This document shows positions 41,593-50,226 of a stretch of 52,215 bases of DNA, piece after piece. This DNA comes from Herbiconiux sp. GTDB taxonomy: Bacteria; Actinomycetota; Actinomycetes; Actinomycetales; Microbacteriaceae. The stretch lies in NCBI RefSeq assembly GCF_023264855.1, contig NZ_JAHFUW010000033.1:1-52215 (forward strand). Reading direction: 5' to 3'. Made by a program: the position numbers and the translations under genes. Position 1 is the first letter of the stretch. Each line of letters begins with the position of its first letter. The notes under the pieces were generated by a model that had not been told where the DNA came from, made no database searches, and saw nothing but the letters and a program-made list of their open reading frames with translations.

Positions 41593-42083
41593 TGGACATC
41601 GGACAGTACGCCACCGAGCTGCAGCGCCAGCTGCTCGACTCGGCGGAACACGGATCGGCCGACACCCGCGCGGTGGCCGAGCGACTCGCGGCCGGCCTGG
41701 ATGCGGCGACCCGGCTCGTGCTGCTCGACGCCCTGGCCGCCGCCGCCGGCGAGATCACCCGGGAGCTCGCTCCCGGGTCGGTCGAACTTCGGCTGCGCGG
41801 CCGGCGCGAGGTCGACTTCGCGATCGCCCTGCCGGCCGTCGAGGCCGAAGGTGACGACCGCGCTGCCGTCCCCGCCGAGCTCGACGACACCAGCACCTCA
41901 CGCACGACCCTCCGTCTGCCCGACGCCCTCAAGGCGCGGGTCGACGAGGCGGCAGCCGCCGACGGGCTGTCGGTCAACACCTGGCTCGTGCGGGCGGTCT
42001 CCTCCGCCCTCCAACCCAAGCAGCGCCGCTCGGCGCAACGCTCCCTCCGCACCGGCGACGACTTCGCCGGCTGGGCACGCTAG
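41592..42083 (+). CDS. Ribbon-helix-helix (HicB/ParD-like) regulator
   Basis: 163 residues. The C-terminal part (TLRLPDALKARVDEAAAADG, then LSVNTWLVRAVSSAL) is a classic ribbon-helix-helix motif. The N-terminal 90 residues are a separate helical/beta domain rich in Ala and Glu. No toxin gene is adjacent; instead it leads into DUF4097 and an ABC exporter on the same strand, which suggests a transcriptional regulator of that unit rather than an antitoxin. Leaderless start inside a four-half-site operator. Confidence 0.87.
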   Translation: MDIGQYATELQRQLLDSAEHGSADTRAVAERLAAGLDAATRLVLLDALAAAAGEITRELAPGSVELRLRGRREVDFAIALPAVEAEGDDRAAVPAELDDTSTSRTTLRLPDALKARVDEAAAADGLSVNTWLVRAVSSALQPKQRRSAQRSLRTGDDFAGWAR

Positions 42084-42099
42084 CCGGCCACCCGGCCGG
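42084..42099 (+). terminator. Hairpin directly after the RHH gene
   Basis: CCGGCC-ACCC-GGCCGG forms a 6-bp stem starting at the base after the stop codon. No U-tract; it may be a terminator or attenuate read-through into the DUF4097 gene. Confidence 0.4.
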
Positions 42100-42247
42100 G
42101 GCACCCGCCTCACTCCCCCATCCGCTCTCCGCACCGCGACCGCGCGGCGGGTCACGAGCGCGCCTTCGAACAGCTCTGGCCGCCGCATCCGTTCCCGCAG
42201 CACTCCGCGCACCATTCACCCCAGCACTCCGAAAGGGAGGCGTCAGC

Positions 42248-43111
42248 ATGCCCGAATACAGCACCCCCGAACCGATCGACCTGGCCGTCAACCTCCAGGT
42301 CGGCGCCCTCGACATCATCGCGAGCGACCGCCCCGACACGGTCGTCACGGTCGCTCCCACCAACCCGGGCAAGGCCGTCGACCGCCGCGGGGCCGAGGAG
42401 ACGAAGGTCGAGTTCGACGGCCGGCGCCTCACCGTCACGGGTCCGAAGCCCCGGCTCAGCTGGATCGGCCCCACCGAGTCGGTCGACCTGCGCATCGAGT
42501 TGCCGGCCGGCTCGCGCCTCACCGCCGAGATCGCGGTCGGCGCCGTGCGCTCCACCGGGCGTCTCGGCGCCACCCGTATCAAAGCCTCGATGGGCCCGGT
42601 CGAACTCGAGGCCACGGGCGACCTCTGGCTGCGCGCCGGCCACGGCAACGCCTCGGTCGACACCATCGCAGGTGGCGCCGAGATCACCGCCGACCACGGC
42701 CAGCTCCGGATCGGCGCACTCGCGGGCGACGCGCTGCTCAAGGCCTCGCACGGCTCCATCCAGCTCGGCGAGACCGGCGGCGAGGTCGAGGCGAAGCTCT
42801 CCTACGGCGACCTCGAGATCACCCGGGCACTCGGCTCCGTCACGGCGAAGACCGCCTACGGCAGCATCCAACTGCGCGAGGTGTCGAGCGGATCGGTGCA
42901 GCTGGAGAGCGGATTCGGCCAGGTCACCGTCGGCATCCGCCCCGGCGTGCCGGCCTGGCTCGACCTGTCGTCGAAGGAGGGCCACGTGCGCAACGAGCTC
43001 GACGGCGACACCGCCGCTCCCGCTCCCACCGAGGAGACGGTCGCCGTGCGCGCCCGCACCCAGTACGGCGACATCACCGTGCGCCGCGCCCCGGCCCGCG
43101 CGCAGCTCTGA
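42248..43111 (+). CDS. DUF4097 family beta-helix protein
   Basis: 287 residues, built of repeated short strands typical of DUF4097/DUF2807 adhesin-like beta helices (NLQVGALDIIASDRPD, ATRIKASMGPVELEATGD, VDTIAGGAEITADHG, KASHGSIQLGETGG, KTAYGSIQLREVSSG). It has no signal peptide, so it is probably cytoplasmic. In several Firmicutes and actinobacteria such proteins sit next to envelope-stress regulators and exporters. GGGAGG precedes the ATG. It lies between the RHH regulator and the ABC genes, all on one strand. Confidence 0.87.
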   Translation: MPEYSTPEPIDLAVNLQVGALDIIASDRPDTVVTVAPTNPGKAVDRRGAEETKVEFDGRRLTVTGPKPRLSWIGPTESVDLRIELPAGSRLTAEIAVGAVRSTGRLGATRIKASMGPVELEATGDLWLRAGHGNASVDTIAGGAEITADHGQLRIGALAGDALLKASHGSIQLGETGGEVEAKLSYGDLEITRALGSVTAKTAYGSIQLREVSSGSVQLESGFGQVTVGIRPGVPAWLDLSSKEGHVRNELDGDTAAPAPTEETVAVRARTQYGDITVRRAPARAQL

Positions 43112-43212
43112 CGCGCCCGCCCCGACACCCGCCTGAACATGCCCGCCCGCCCGTCCGCCCGACGCCTGACGCCCGACCGACCGACGACGACCCGCCTGAG
43201 AAGGGACACACC

Positions 43213-44187
43213 ATGACCACCCCGGCCATCCGCCTCGACCGCATCCGCAAGTCGTACGGCACGCAGCTCGTGCTCGACGACGTCGACCTCACCGTGCCCG
43301 CCGGCACCGTGACCGCCCTGCTCGGCCCCAACGGGGCGGGCAAGACCACCACCGTGCACATCCTCTCCACCCTGGTGCGAGCGGATGCCGGCTCCGCATC
43401 CGTAGCCGGCTGCGACGTGGCGCACGACCCCGAGGGCGTGCGCGCCGCGATCGGGCTCACCGGACAGTTCTCGGCCGTCGACACACTGCTCACCGGCGAG
43501 GAGAACCTGCTGCTGATGGCGCGGCTGCGGCACCTCGGCGCCCGGCGCGCGAAGGCCAGGGCGGCCGGGCTGCTCGAGCAGTTCGACCTCGCCGATGCCG
43601 CCAAGAAGCCGCTCTCGACCTACTCGGGCGGCATGCGCCGCCGCCTCGACCTCGCCATGACGCTGGTCACGGCGCCCCGCGTCATCTTCCTCGACGAGCC
43701 CACCACGGGCCTGGATCCGCGCAGCCGTCACACCATGTGGGAGATCGTGCGCGGTCTCGTGGCCGAGGGAACGACCGTGCTGCTCACCACGCAGTACCTC
43801 GACGAGGCCGACGAGCTCGCCGACCGCATCGCCGTGCTCGACGGCGGCCGCATCGTGGCCGAGGGCACCCCCGACGAACTCAAGCGCCGCATCCCCGGCG
43901 GTCACCTCGAACTGCGATTCGCGGATGCCGCACTGCTCGACGCCGGAGCCCGCCTGCTCGAGACGGCCGGCCGCGACGACACCGCGCTCGCGCTGACCGT
44001 GCCCTCCGACGGCGGCGTCGCCGGTCTGCGCGGCGTGCTCAACCGCCTCGCCGACGCCGACGTCGCCGTGCTCGACGTCAGCATCCACACGCCCGATCTC
44101 GACGACGTGTTCTTCGCGCTCACCGGCAGCACGGCCACCGCAGGCCGAGCCGGCTCCCCCGACGACCAGGAAGGAACCGCATCATGA
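43213..44187 (+). CDS. ABC exporter ATP-binding protein, DrrA-like
   Basis: 324 residues. Walker A GPNGAGKTT, Q-loop in IGLTGQFSAVD, signature YSGGMRRRLDLA, Walker B VIFLDEPTTGLDPRSR, switch region LLTTQYLDEADELADRI and the DrrA-type accessory domain (IPGGHLELRF, then VSIHTPDLDDVFFALTG). The whole pattern is that of daunorubicin-resistance DrrA ATPases. It is preceded by a 100-base C-rich spacer and a GAAGGGA ribosome binding site, and overlaps the permease start as ATGA. Confidence 0.93.
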   Translation: MTTPAIRLDRIRKSYGTQLVLDDVDLTVPAGTVTALLGPNGAGKTTTVHILSTLVRADAGSASVAGCDVAHDPEGVRAAIGLTGQFSAVDTLLTGEENLLLMARLRHLGARRAKARAAGLLEQFDLADAAKKPLSTYSGGMRRRLDLAMTLVTAPRVIFLDEPTTGLDPRSRHTMWEIVRGLVAEGTTVLLTTQYLDEADELADRIAVLDGGRIVAEGTPDELKRRIPGGHLELRFADAALLDAGARLLETAGRDDTALALTVPSDGGVAGLRGVLNRLADADVAVLDVSIHTPDLDDVFFALTGSTATAGRAGSPDDQEGTAS

Positions 44188-45041
44188 CCGCTCTCACCGA
44201 CACCCGACCTCCAGCCCCCGGCCCGGCACCGATCCCACCGGGCGGGCCGCACTCCTCGCACGTGCTGGCCGACTCGGCCACCATGCTGCGGCGCAACCTG
44301 CTGCACCTCATCCGCTACCCCGGGCTCTCGGTGTTCACGATCCTCGGCCCGGTGGTGATGCTGCTGCTGTTCGTGTTCGTATTCGGCGGCACGCTCGGCG
44401 CCGGACTGCCCGGGGGCGGGCCGTCCGACGGGCGCGAGGCCTATCTCGCCTACGTGATGCCCGGCATCCTCGCCATCACGATCGCCGGCAGCGCCGGCGG
44501 CATCGCCACCACGGTGGCCATGGACATGACCGAGGGCATCACGGCCCGGTTCCGCTCCATGGCCATCTCGCGGGCGGCCGTGCTGGCCGGCCATGTGCTC
44601 GGCAACACCATCCAGGCGCTGATCGCCGTGGTGCTCGTGCTGGGCGTCGGCCTGGCCATCGGATTCCGGCCGACCGCCGGACCGGCCGAGTGGCTCGCCG
44701 CCGCCGGCATCCTGACCCTGATCGCCTTCGCGATCAGCTGGCTGGGTGTGGCGATGGGCATGCAGGCCCGGTCGGTGGAGACGGCCAGCAATCTCCCCCT
44801 GGTGCTGCTGTTCCTGCCGTTCCTCGGCAGCGGCTTCGTGCCGACCGACTCGATGCCCGGATGGCTGCAGGGCTTCGCGCAGTATCAGCCGTTCACGCCG
44901 TTCATCGAGACGATCCGCGCGCTGCTGCTCGGCACGCCGCTCGGCTCGAGCGCCCTCTGGGCGATCGGCTGGTGCGTGGTGCTGATCGTCGTCGGCTACG
45001 CCTGGGCCCGCGCCCTGTACGAGCGCCGCTCGGTGCGCTGA
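44184..45041 (+). CDS. ABC exporter permease, DrrB-like
   Basis: 285 residues with six helices and the ABC-2/DrrB pattern: MLRRNLLHLIRYPGLSVFTI entering the membrane, YLAYVMPGILAITIAG, TARFRSMAISRAAVLAGHVL (coupling segment) and SGFVPTDSMPGWLQGFAQYQ near the end. Forms an exporter with the DrrA-like ATPase. Substrate unknown; drug or lipid export is typical. Its start overlaps the ATPase stop by four bases. Confidence 0.92.
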   Translation: MTALTDTRPPAPGPAPIPPGGPHSSHVLADSATMLRRNLLHLIRYPGLSVFTILGPVVMLLLFVFVFGGTLGAGLPGGGPSDGREAYLAYVMPGILAITIAGSAGGIATTVAMDMTEGITARFRSMAISRAAVLAGHVLGNTIQALIAVVLVLGVGLAIGFRPTAGPAEWLAAAGILTLIAFAISWLGVAMGMQARSVETASNLPLVLLFLPFLGSGFVPTDSMPGWLQGFAQYQPFTPFIETIRALLLGTPLGSSALWAIGWCVVLIVVGYAWARALYERRSVR

Positions 45042-45062
45042 TCCGGGCTTCCCCGGGTCGGT

Positions 45063-45770
45063 TCAGCCGGCGCGACCGGCCAGTGCCGGGTACAGGGCCT
45101 CGAGCGGTCCGGAGAGGGCGCTCTTCACGTCGCGGCTCACCTGATCGGCGAGCACCTCGTGGTCGCCGGCCGCCACCGCGTCCCAGATGGTCGCCACGAT
45201 GAGGGCGGGGTCGTTCTTCTCGGTGTCGAGGTGCGCGATCATCGGGGTGTCGGTGTAGCCGAGGTGGGCGCCGACCACGAGCGTGCCCTGCGGCGCCAGC
45301 TCGAGCCGCAGCGAGTTGGTGATCGACCACAGCGCCGCCTTCGACGCCGAATACCCGCCCGCCAGGGCGAGCCAGCTGAGCACCGAGTGCACGTCCACCA
45401 GCGCCCCGCCGCCGTTCGCGGCCAGCGCGGGTGCGAAGGCCTTGGCCACGCGCAGGGCACCGAAGACGTTGGTCGCGAAGACGGCTTCCACCTCCTCGAC
45501 CGGGGTGGCGAGCAGAGCGCCCGATCCCCCGACCCCGGCGTTGTTGACGACGACCGAGACGTCGCCGGCCGCAGTCACCGCCGCCCGCACGCTCGCCTCG
45601 CTGGTCACGTCCAGCACCAGCGGAACCACTCGCGCATCCGTCCACTCCCGCGGGCTGCGAGCACTGGCGTACACCTTCGCCGCGCCGCGCTCGAGCGCCT
45701 GGCGCACGAACTCGCCGCCGAGTCCCCCGTTCGCTCCGGTGACGAGAACCGTACTGCCGTCGATCTGCAT
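45063..45770 (-). CDS. Short-chain dehydrogenase/reductase
   Basis: 235 residues, classical SDR. Cofactor motif TGANGGLGGEF, VVNNAGVGG, and the catalytic Ser in HSVLSW with YSASK as the Tyr-x-x-x-Lys pair. The C-terminal third is acidic and short. Substrate unknown. It is divergent from an HxlR regulator with a 105-base spacer. In that spacer TAGGTT (45834-45829, minus strand) is a plausible -10. Regulation by the HxlR product is likely. Confidence 0.9.
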   Translation of the reverse strand: MQIDGSTVLVTGANGGLGGEFVRQALERGAAKVYASARSPREWTDARVVPLVLDVTSEASVRAAVTAAGDVSVVVNNAGVGGSGALLATPVEEVEAVFATNVFGALRVAKAFAPALAANGGGALVDVHSVLSWLALAGGYSASKAALWSITNSLRLELAPQGTLVVGAHLGYTDTPMIAHLDTEKNDPALIVATIWDAVAAGDHEVLADQVSRDVKSALSGPLEALYPALAGRAG

Positions 45771-45811
45771 GGCGTCTCCTGGTGAGTCGTGGCCCGCTGC
45801 TCGGCGGACCT

Positions 45812-45869
45812 ACTGAATTCGTGTTCCGAACCTAGCATGCTGGATCTAAGAACTGAACTCAGGTACGAT
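45812..45869. promoter_or_regulatory. Divergent SDR/HxlR promoter region
   Basis: ACTGAATTC (45812-45820) and ACTGAACTC (45852-45860) are near-identical direct repeats 40 bases apart, flanking both -10 candidates: TAGGTT on the minus strand and TACGAT (45864-45869) on the plus strand six bases before the hxlR ATG. Candidate HxlR binding sites. Confidence 0.45.
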
Positions 45870-45875
45870 CAACGG

Positions 45876-46334
45876 ATGCTCGGCATCCTCGGCGGCGACG
45901 ACCGCTGCCCCATCGCCCGTTCCCTCGACGTGCTCGGCGAGAAGTGGAGCCTGATGATCGTGCGCGACTGCCTGGCCGGATCGACGCGGTTCAGCCGCCT
46001 GCAGTCGTCGCTCGGCATCCCGCGCGAGGTGCTCACGGCGAGGCTGGCGTCGCTGGTCGAAGGCGGAGTGCTCGAACGGCACACCTACAAGCCCGAGTCG
46101 GGCCGATCCCGCGAGGAGTACCTGCTCACCGAAGCCGGCCGCGACCTGGCCGTGGTGCTCCTGGCGCTCGGCGGCTGGGCAGACCGGCATCGGCCGTCGA
46201 CGCGCGAGCCTCTGCTGCGGTTCGTCGACGACACCGACGGCGAGACGATCGGGGCCGCGGCCGTGCACCGCGACGGCCGCATCGTTCCCCGAGATCGCAT
46301 CCGGGCTGAGCTCGTGCCCGCTGCGTCCGCCTGA
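45876..46334 (+). CDS. HxlR-family transcriptional regulator
   Basis: 152 residues. The winged helix shows the family pattern CPIARSLDVLGEKWSLMIVR, TRFSRLQSSLGIPREVLTAR and LASLVEGGVLERHTY, with a short C-terminal extension. HxlR proteins often sense electrophiles or disulfide stress through an N-terminal cysteine, and one is present at residue 11. The ATG is six bases after TACGAT (leaderless). Divergent from the SDR gene, its probable target. Confidence 0.9.
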   Translation: MLGILGGDDRCPIARSLDVLGEKWSLMIVRDCLAGSTRFSRLQSSLGIPREVLTARLASLVEGGVLERHTYKPESGRSREEYLLTEAGRDLAVVLLALGGWADRHRPSTREPLLRFVDDTDGETIGAAAVHRDGRIVPRDRIRAELVPAASA

Positions 46335-46367
46335 CGCGAAAACGGCGCCGCCGCGTCCGTGCGGGCT

Positions 46368-46429
46368 CGTCAGGGCCACCCCATCAGCGCTTCCGCGTCA
46401 GGGCCACCCCATCAGCGCTTCCGCGTCAG
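46368..46429. repeat. 28-base tandem duplication at the 3' end of the GH3 gene
   Basis: Two perfect 28-base copies (46368-46395 and 46396-46423) beginning CGTCAGGGCCACCCC, followed by the first six bases of a third, which include the GH3 stop codon. Each copy carries a TGA in the GH3 orientation. Confidence 0.92.
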
Positions 46430-49113
46430 TGCCGCCGGCCGATCTGGGCGAGTCGATTCATCCAGCGGAGCAACCGCCGGGTGCCGCGCCGGCCGACCAG
46501 GCCCTCGCTCACCGTGGGGAACATCCGGAACGTCAGCTGCGCCACCACGTCGCCCGCGGCCGCGTCGACCTCATCACCCGCGGGCGCCCCGATGGTCTTC
46601 ACGGCCTGCTTGCGGATGTAGGCGAACAGGATGCGGCCCACGGCCGAGCGCTGCATCTCGCTGATCGCCGTGTCCAGCGTGTAGGCCCCCGGAACCGCGG
46701 CCAGGTTCGGCGGAAGCGCCCGCCCGAGCAGCCGCGCGAAGTCGTCGGCAGGAAACCCCCGCTCGACCGAAGGCGAGACGTAGGCTGCTATCCCGCCACC
46801 GGCCTGCATAGCGGCGGCCGCGTTCGACGCATCCGCCGGCGAGTTCGTCGCCGCATCCGTCTCACCCGCACCGGCGCCGGCACCGGCGCCGGTGTCCACC
46901 GCCTCCAGGGTGATCGATCGCCGCCAGAGGATGTCCCGGGACGACCTGCCGAGACGCAGCTCGAACGCCCCGGGCTCGAACTCCCACCCGTGCGTGGCGG
47001 TGTTCCAGAACGAGAAGTCCCGCGGTGTCAGCTGCAGCACCACGTCACCGGAGCCGCCGGCTTCGAGCGTCACCTTGGCGAACCCGCGCAGTTCCTGTTC
47101 GGGTCGGAACACCGAGCTGACCGGGTCGTGCACGTACAGCTGCACCACCTCCGATCCACCCCGATCGCCCGTGTTGGTGACCGTCAGCCGCACCTCGATC
47201 CCCGCCGAGTCGTCGCTCACGACCGTCGGCTCCGACCAGGAGAAGCTCGTGTACGACAGTCCATGCCCGAACGGGAAGGCAACCCGCTCCCCCACCGAAT
47301 CGAAGTAGCGGTACCCCACGTAGACGCTCTCGCGGTACTCCGCGGTCGCCGGTCCGTTGTGCAGCCGGGAGGCCGGATGCTCGGCGTAGAGCGCGGGGAA
47401 GGTCTCGGCCAGCCGGCCCCCCGGTTCCGTCCCGCCGAGCAGCACCTCCGCCATCGCACTGCCGCCCGCCTGACCGCCCAGGTACCCCTCCACGATGGCC
47501 GGAACGCGTTCCCGCCAGGGCAGCTCGACGGGCGAGCCGTTCTGCAGCACCACCACGGTGTTCGGGTTGACGGCCACGACGGCGTCGACCAGCCGATCGT
47601 GCGCTTCGGGCAACCTCAGGTGTTCCCGGTCCACCCCCTCGGTCTCGAACGTCTCCGGCAGCCCCACCACCACGATCGCGACCTCCGCGCCCCGGGCGAG
47701 CGCGACGGCCTCGGCGAGCTGCTCCGCGGTCGAGTCGTGCCGGGTGCGGTCGTAGCCGGGCGCATAGCCGACCATCGGCTCGCCCGACGGCACATCACCC
47801 GCGCCCAGAGCATCCGCAGCACCCGCGACCGCCCCGCCCGCAGCGGCCCCGCCCGCACCCGCGTCATCCGCCACCACACCGCCGGCACCCGCCACCGCAC
47901 CACCGGCACCCGTGCCATCCGCCACCACACCGCCGCCACCCGCGTCATCCGCACCGGGCCTACCCACACTCGCCGGCAGCGCCGCGCGCAACGCATCGAG
48001 CAGCGTGTCCACGCGCGTCGGCACCACGTGCGAGCTGCCCGCGCCCTGGAACCGCGGCTCCTCGGCGAGGGCCCCGATCAGCGCCACGCGGGCGCCCACC
48101 CCCGGTACGCTCACCCCCGGCACGGAGAGGGGCAGCACACCCCCGTCGTTCTTCAGCAGCACCGTGCCGCCCGCCGCGGCTCGCCGGGCCAGCCGATGGT
48201 GCTCGGCGTGATCCGGTTGCTCCGCACCGCCGGCCGCCGCCGCCCCGTGCCGGTGCACCAGCTCGACGATTCGTCGCGCCGACTCCTCGAGCGCCTCCCT
48301 CGGAAGCCGCCCCGACCGCGTGGCCTCGAGCACGTAGCGGTCGTCGCCGCGCCCGAGCCCGGGCATCGCGAGGTCGCTGCCCGCCGGGATCGACACCGTG
48401 CGGTCCCAGGTGGCGCCCCAGTCCGACACCACCACGCCGTCGAAGCCCCACTCCTCCCTCAGCACGCCGTTCAGCAGCCAGGGATTCTCGCTGCAGTGCT
48501 CACCGTTCAGCCGGTTGTAGGCGGCCATCACGGTCGCCGGATGCTCGTTCCGCACGATCGGCTCGAAGCTCGCCAGGTACAGCTCCCGCAAGGCCCGCTC
48601 GTCCACGATCGCGTCGATCCCGTAGCGCCGGGACTCGGTGTTGTTGGCGGCCAGGTGCTTGAGCGAGGCGCCGACCCCGGTGCTCTGCACGCCCCGCACC
48701 CAGGCGGCGCCCATCCGCGACGAGACGGCGGGGTCTTCGGAGAAGTACTCGAAGTTACGGCCGCCGATGGGCGTGCGCTTCAGATTCACGCCGGGCCCGA
48801 GCAACACCGCGACGCCGTGAGCGGCCGCCTCCCGCCCGAGAGCGACGCCGATCTCGCGCACGAGCTCCGGATCCCAGCTCGCACCGAGCGCTGCGGCTGT
48901 GGGGAAGCAGGTGGCCGGATGCGAGTCGAACATCGACATGCCCGAGCCGTCGTGCGGCTTGCGTACCCCGTGCGGTCCGTCGCCGAGCCGGATCGAGGGG
49001 ATGCCGAGCCGCGGCACGGCGGTGGTCGTCCAGGCGTCCGCCCCGGCGGTGAGCGCCACCTTCTCGGCGTCGCTCAGCCGCGCGACGAGTTCGGCGGGGG
49101 TCATCTCGGTCAT
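46426..49113 (-). CDS. Glycoside hydrolase family 3 (beta-glucosidase type)
   Basis: 895 residues. N-terminal GH3 barrel: RLGDGPHGVRKP, GPGVNLKRTPIGGRNFEYFS, KHLAANNTE and the nucleophile Asp in VVVSDWGATWD (about residue 231). C-terminal sandwich: GTVLLKNDGGVLPL, EGVDREHLRLPEAHD, TFPALYAEHPA, then a fibronectin-III-like domain (VRLTVTNTGDRGGSEVVQLY). A 100-residue helical extension ends the protein. No signal peptide, so cytoplasmic action on imported oligosaccharides is likely. Between about residues 370 and 440 a Gly/Ala/Asp-rich low-complexity stretch is inserted. Start ATG at 49113, eight bases after TACGAT. Confidence 0.92.
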   Translation of the reverse strand: MTEMTPAELVARLSDAEKVALTAGADAWTTTAVPRLGIPSIRLGDGPHGVRKPHDGSGMSMFDSHPATCFPTAAALGASWDPELVREIGVALGREAAAHGVAVLLGPGVNLKRTPIGGRNFEYFSEDPAVSSRMGAAWVRGVQSTGVGASLKHLAANNTESRRYGIDAIVDERALRELYLASFEPIVRNEHPATVMAAYNRLNGEHCSENPWLLNGVLREEWGFDGVVVSDWGATWDRTVSIPAGSDLAMPGLGRGDDRYVLEATRSGRLPREALEESARRIVELVHRHGAAAAGGAEQPDHAEHHRLARRAAAGGTVLLKNDGGVLPLSVPGVSVPGVGARVALIGALAEEPRFQGAGSSHVVPTRVDTLLDALRAALPASVGRPGADDAGGGGVVADGTGAGGAVAGAGGVVADDAGAGGAAAGGAVAGAADALGAGDVPSGEPMVGYAPGYDRTRHDSTAEQLAEAVALARGAEVAIVVVGLPETFETEGVDREHLRLPEAHDRLVDAVVAVNPNTVVVLQNGSPVELPWRERVPAIVEGYLGGQAGGSAMAEVLLGGTEPGGRLAETFPALYAEHPASRLHNGPATAEYRESVYVGYRYFDSVGERVAFPFGHGLSYTSFSWSEPTVVSDDSAGIEVRLTVTNTGDRGGSEVVQLYVHDPVSSVFRPEQELRGFAKVTLEAGGSGDVVLQLTPRDFSFWNTATHGWEFEPGAFELRLGRSSRDILWRRSITLEAVDTGAGAGAGAGETDAATNSPADASNAAAAMQAGGGIAAYVSPSVERGFPADDFARLLGRALPPNLAAVPGAYTLDTAISEMQRSAVGRILFAYIRKQAVKTIGAPAGDEVDAAAGDVVAQLTFRMFPTVSEGLVGRRGTRRLLRWMNRLAQIGRRH
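47790..48000. repeat. Low-complexity insertion coding region within the GH3 gene
   Basis: Degenerate repeats of CCGCCACC, GCACCCGC and CATCCGCCACCAC-type words coding Gly-Ala-Gly, Val-Val-Ala-Asp and Ala-Gly runs on the minus strand. They interrupt the second GH3 domain after VDTLLDALRAALPASVG and before VGYAPGYDRT. Confidence 0.75.
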
Positions 49114-49254
49114 GTCCGTCCATCGTAGAACTCCCACGCTCTGCCAGACTGACGGTATCGATCGCGCCGCACCGCATCATCCGCGGCCGTCGCCGTTGCC
49201 CCACCGATACCGACCCGAACCGACTCCGCCCACCCAGAGCCGAAGGACGCCGCC

Positions 49255-50121
49255 GTGACCGACTCCCCCACTCCTCCCACCGTCTCGATCGTCATCCCCG
49301 CCTACAACGAAGAGGCCGGCATCCGGCACTGCCTGGTGGCCGCGATCGAGCAGACGGTGGCCGCCCACGAGATCATCGTGGTCGACAACAAGTCCACTGA
49401 CGGCACGCGTGCGGCCGTCGAGGCGATGCAGGCGGCGTTCCCGGACGCGAACATCCGCATCGTGGTGCAGGATGCCGAGCAGGGCATCACCCCCACCCGC
49501 AACGCGGGCTTCGACGCGGCGACCGGCACGGTGATCGGCCGCATCGACGCCGACTCGGCGCTGTCGGCGAACTGGGTCGAACAGGTGCAGCTCGCGTTCG
49601 CCACGGGCGACTTCGTGGCCGCCAGCGGCCCGGTCGAGTACTACGACATGCCGATGCGCGCCTTCGGCCACCACGCCGACGACACCTTCCGCAAGCTGCA
49701 GGTGAAGCTGGCCGGCAAGTACGTCTTCCTGTTCGGCACCAACATGGCCATCACCAAGGAGGCCTGGCTGGCCGTGCGCGACGACGTCTGCCCCGACCGC
49801 GAAGACCTGATGCACGAAGACATCGACCTCGCCGTGCACCTCGCCCTGAAGGGCCTGAAGATCGGCTACGTCTCGGCGATGGTGGTCGGCATGTCGGCCC
49901 GGCGCCTCGACTCCGCGCCGAAGGACTACCTCTACTACGTCGAGCGCTTCAAGCGCACCTACGACGCCCACGGCATCCGGGATCTGCGCCTGCTCGCCCC
50001 CATGGCGGTGTTCCTCGGCATCTACCCCGCCCTGCACGCCGGCCGCCGCCTCACCGAGCGCCGCACCGCCCAGCAGTGGGGCGGCGTGCCGAAGTCGGTC
50101 GCGGCCGCCGACGCCGACTGA
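49255..50121 (+). CDS. Family 2 glycosyltransferase
   Basis: 288 residues. GT-A fold: VSIVIPAYNEEAGIRHCL, VVDNKSTDGTRA, the DxD-type metal site in IGRIDADSAL, and an acid-containing HEDIDLAVHLALKG as the catalytic-base region (ED motif). There is one hydrophobic segment near the C-terminus (LLAPMAVFLGIYPALHAGR), so membrane association is possible. Start GTG with AAGGA nine bases upstream. The leader contains CGGTATCG (49153-49160) and CGATACCG (49205-49212), a perfect 8-base inverted repeat. The acceptor is unknown; cell-envelope glycan or glycolipid is typical. Confidence 0.9.
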   Translation: MTDSPTPPTVSIVIPAYNEEAGIRHCLVAAIEQTVAAHEIIVVDNKSTDGTRAAVEAMQAAFPDANIRIVVQDAEQGITPTRNAGFDAATGTVIGRIDADSALSANWVEQVQLAFATGDFVAASGPVEYYDMPMRAFGHHADDTFRKLQVKLAGKYVFLFGTNMAITKEAWLAVRDDVCPDREDLMHEDIDLAVHLALKGLKIGYVSAMVVGMSARRLDSAPKDYLYYVERFKRTYDAHGIRDLRLLAPMAVFLGIYPALHAGRRLTERRTAQQWGGVPKSVAAADAD

Positions 50122-50150
50122 TCGGCCACCGGGGGTCGCTTGCACAGGCG

Positions 50151-50171
50151 CGCCCGTTGCGCAAGCGGGCG
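50151..50171 (+). terminator. Hairpin after the GT2 gene
   Basis: CGCCCG (50151-50156) pairs with CGGGCG (50166-50171) around TTGCGCAAG, whose centre is itself self-complementary. It begins 29 bases after the stop. No U-tract. Confidence 0.5.
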
Positions 50172-50226
50172 GCGGATGCCGTGGTCGGGTCCAGGCTGTG
50201 AGTCGGGTCATCGAGGGGACAGCCGT

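Noticed and set aside
41592-42083. Toxin-antitoxin module
   Set aside because: The ribbon-helix-helix protein has no adjacent toxin-like small gene on either side; neighbours are a Tat-exported protein and DUF4097.
46429-49128. An 899-codon plus-strand frame opposite the GH3 gene
   Set aside because: It is the antisense of the GH3 gene, rich in Arg/His/Pro with no domain; GH3 motifs on the minus strand are unambiguous.
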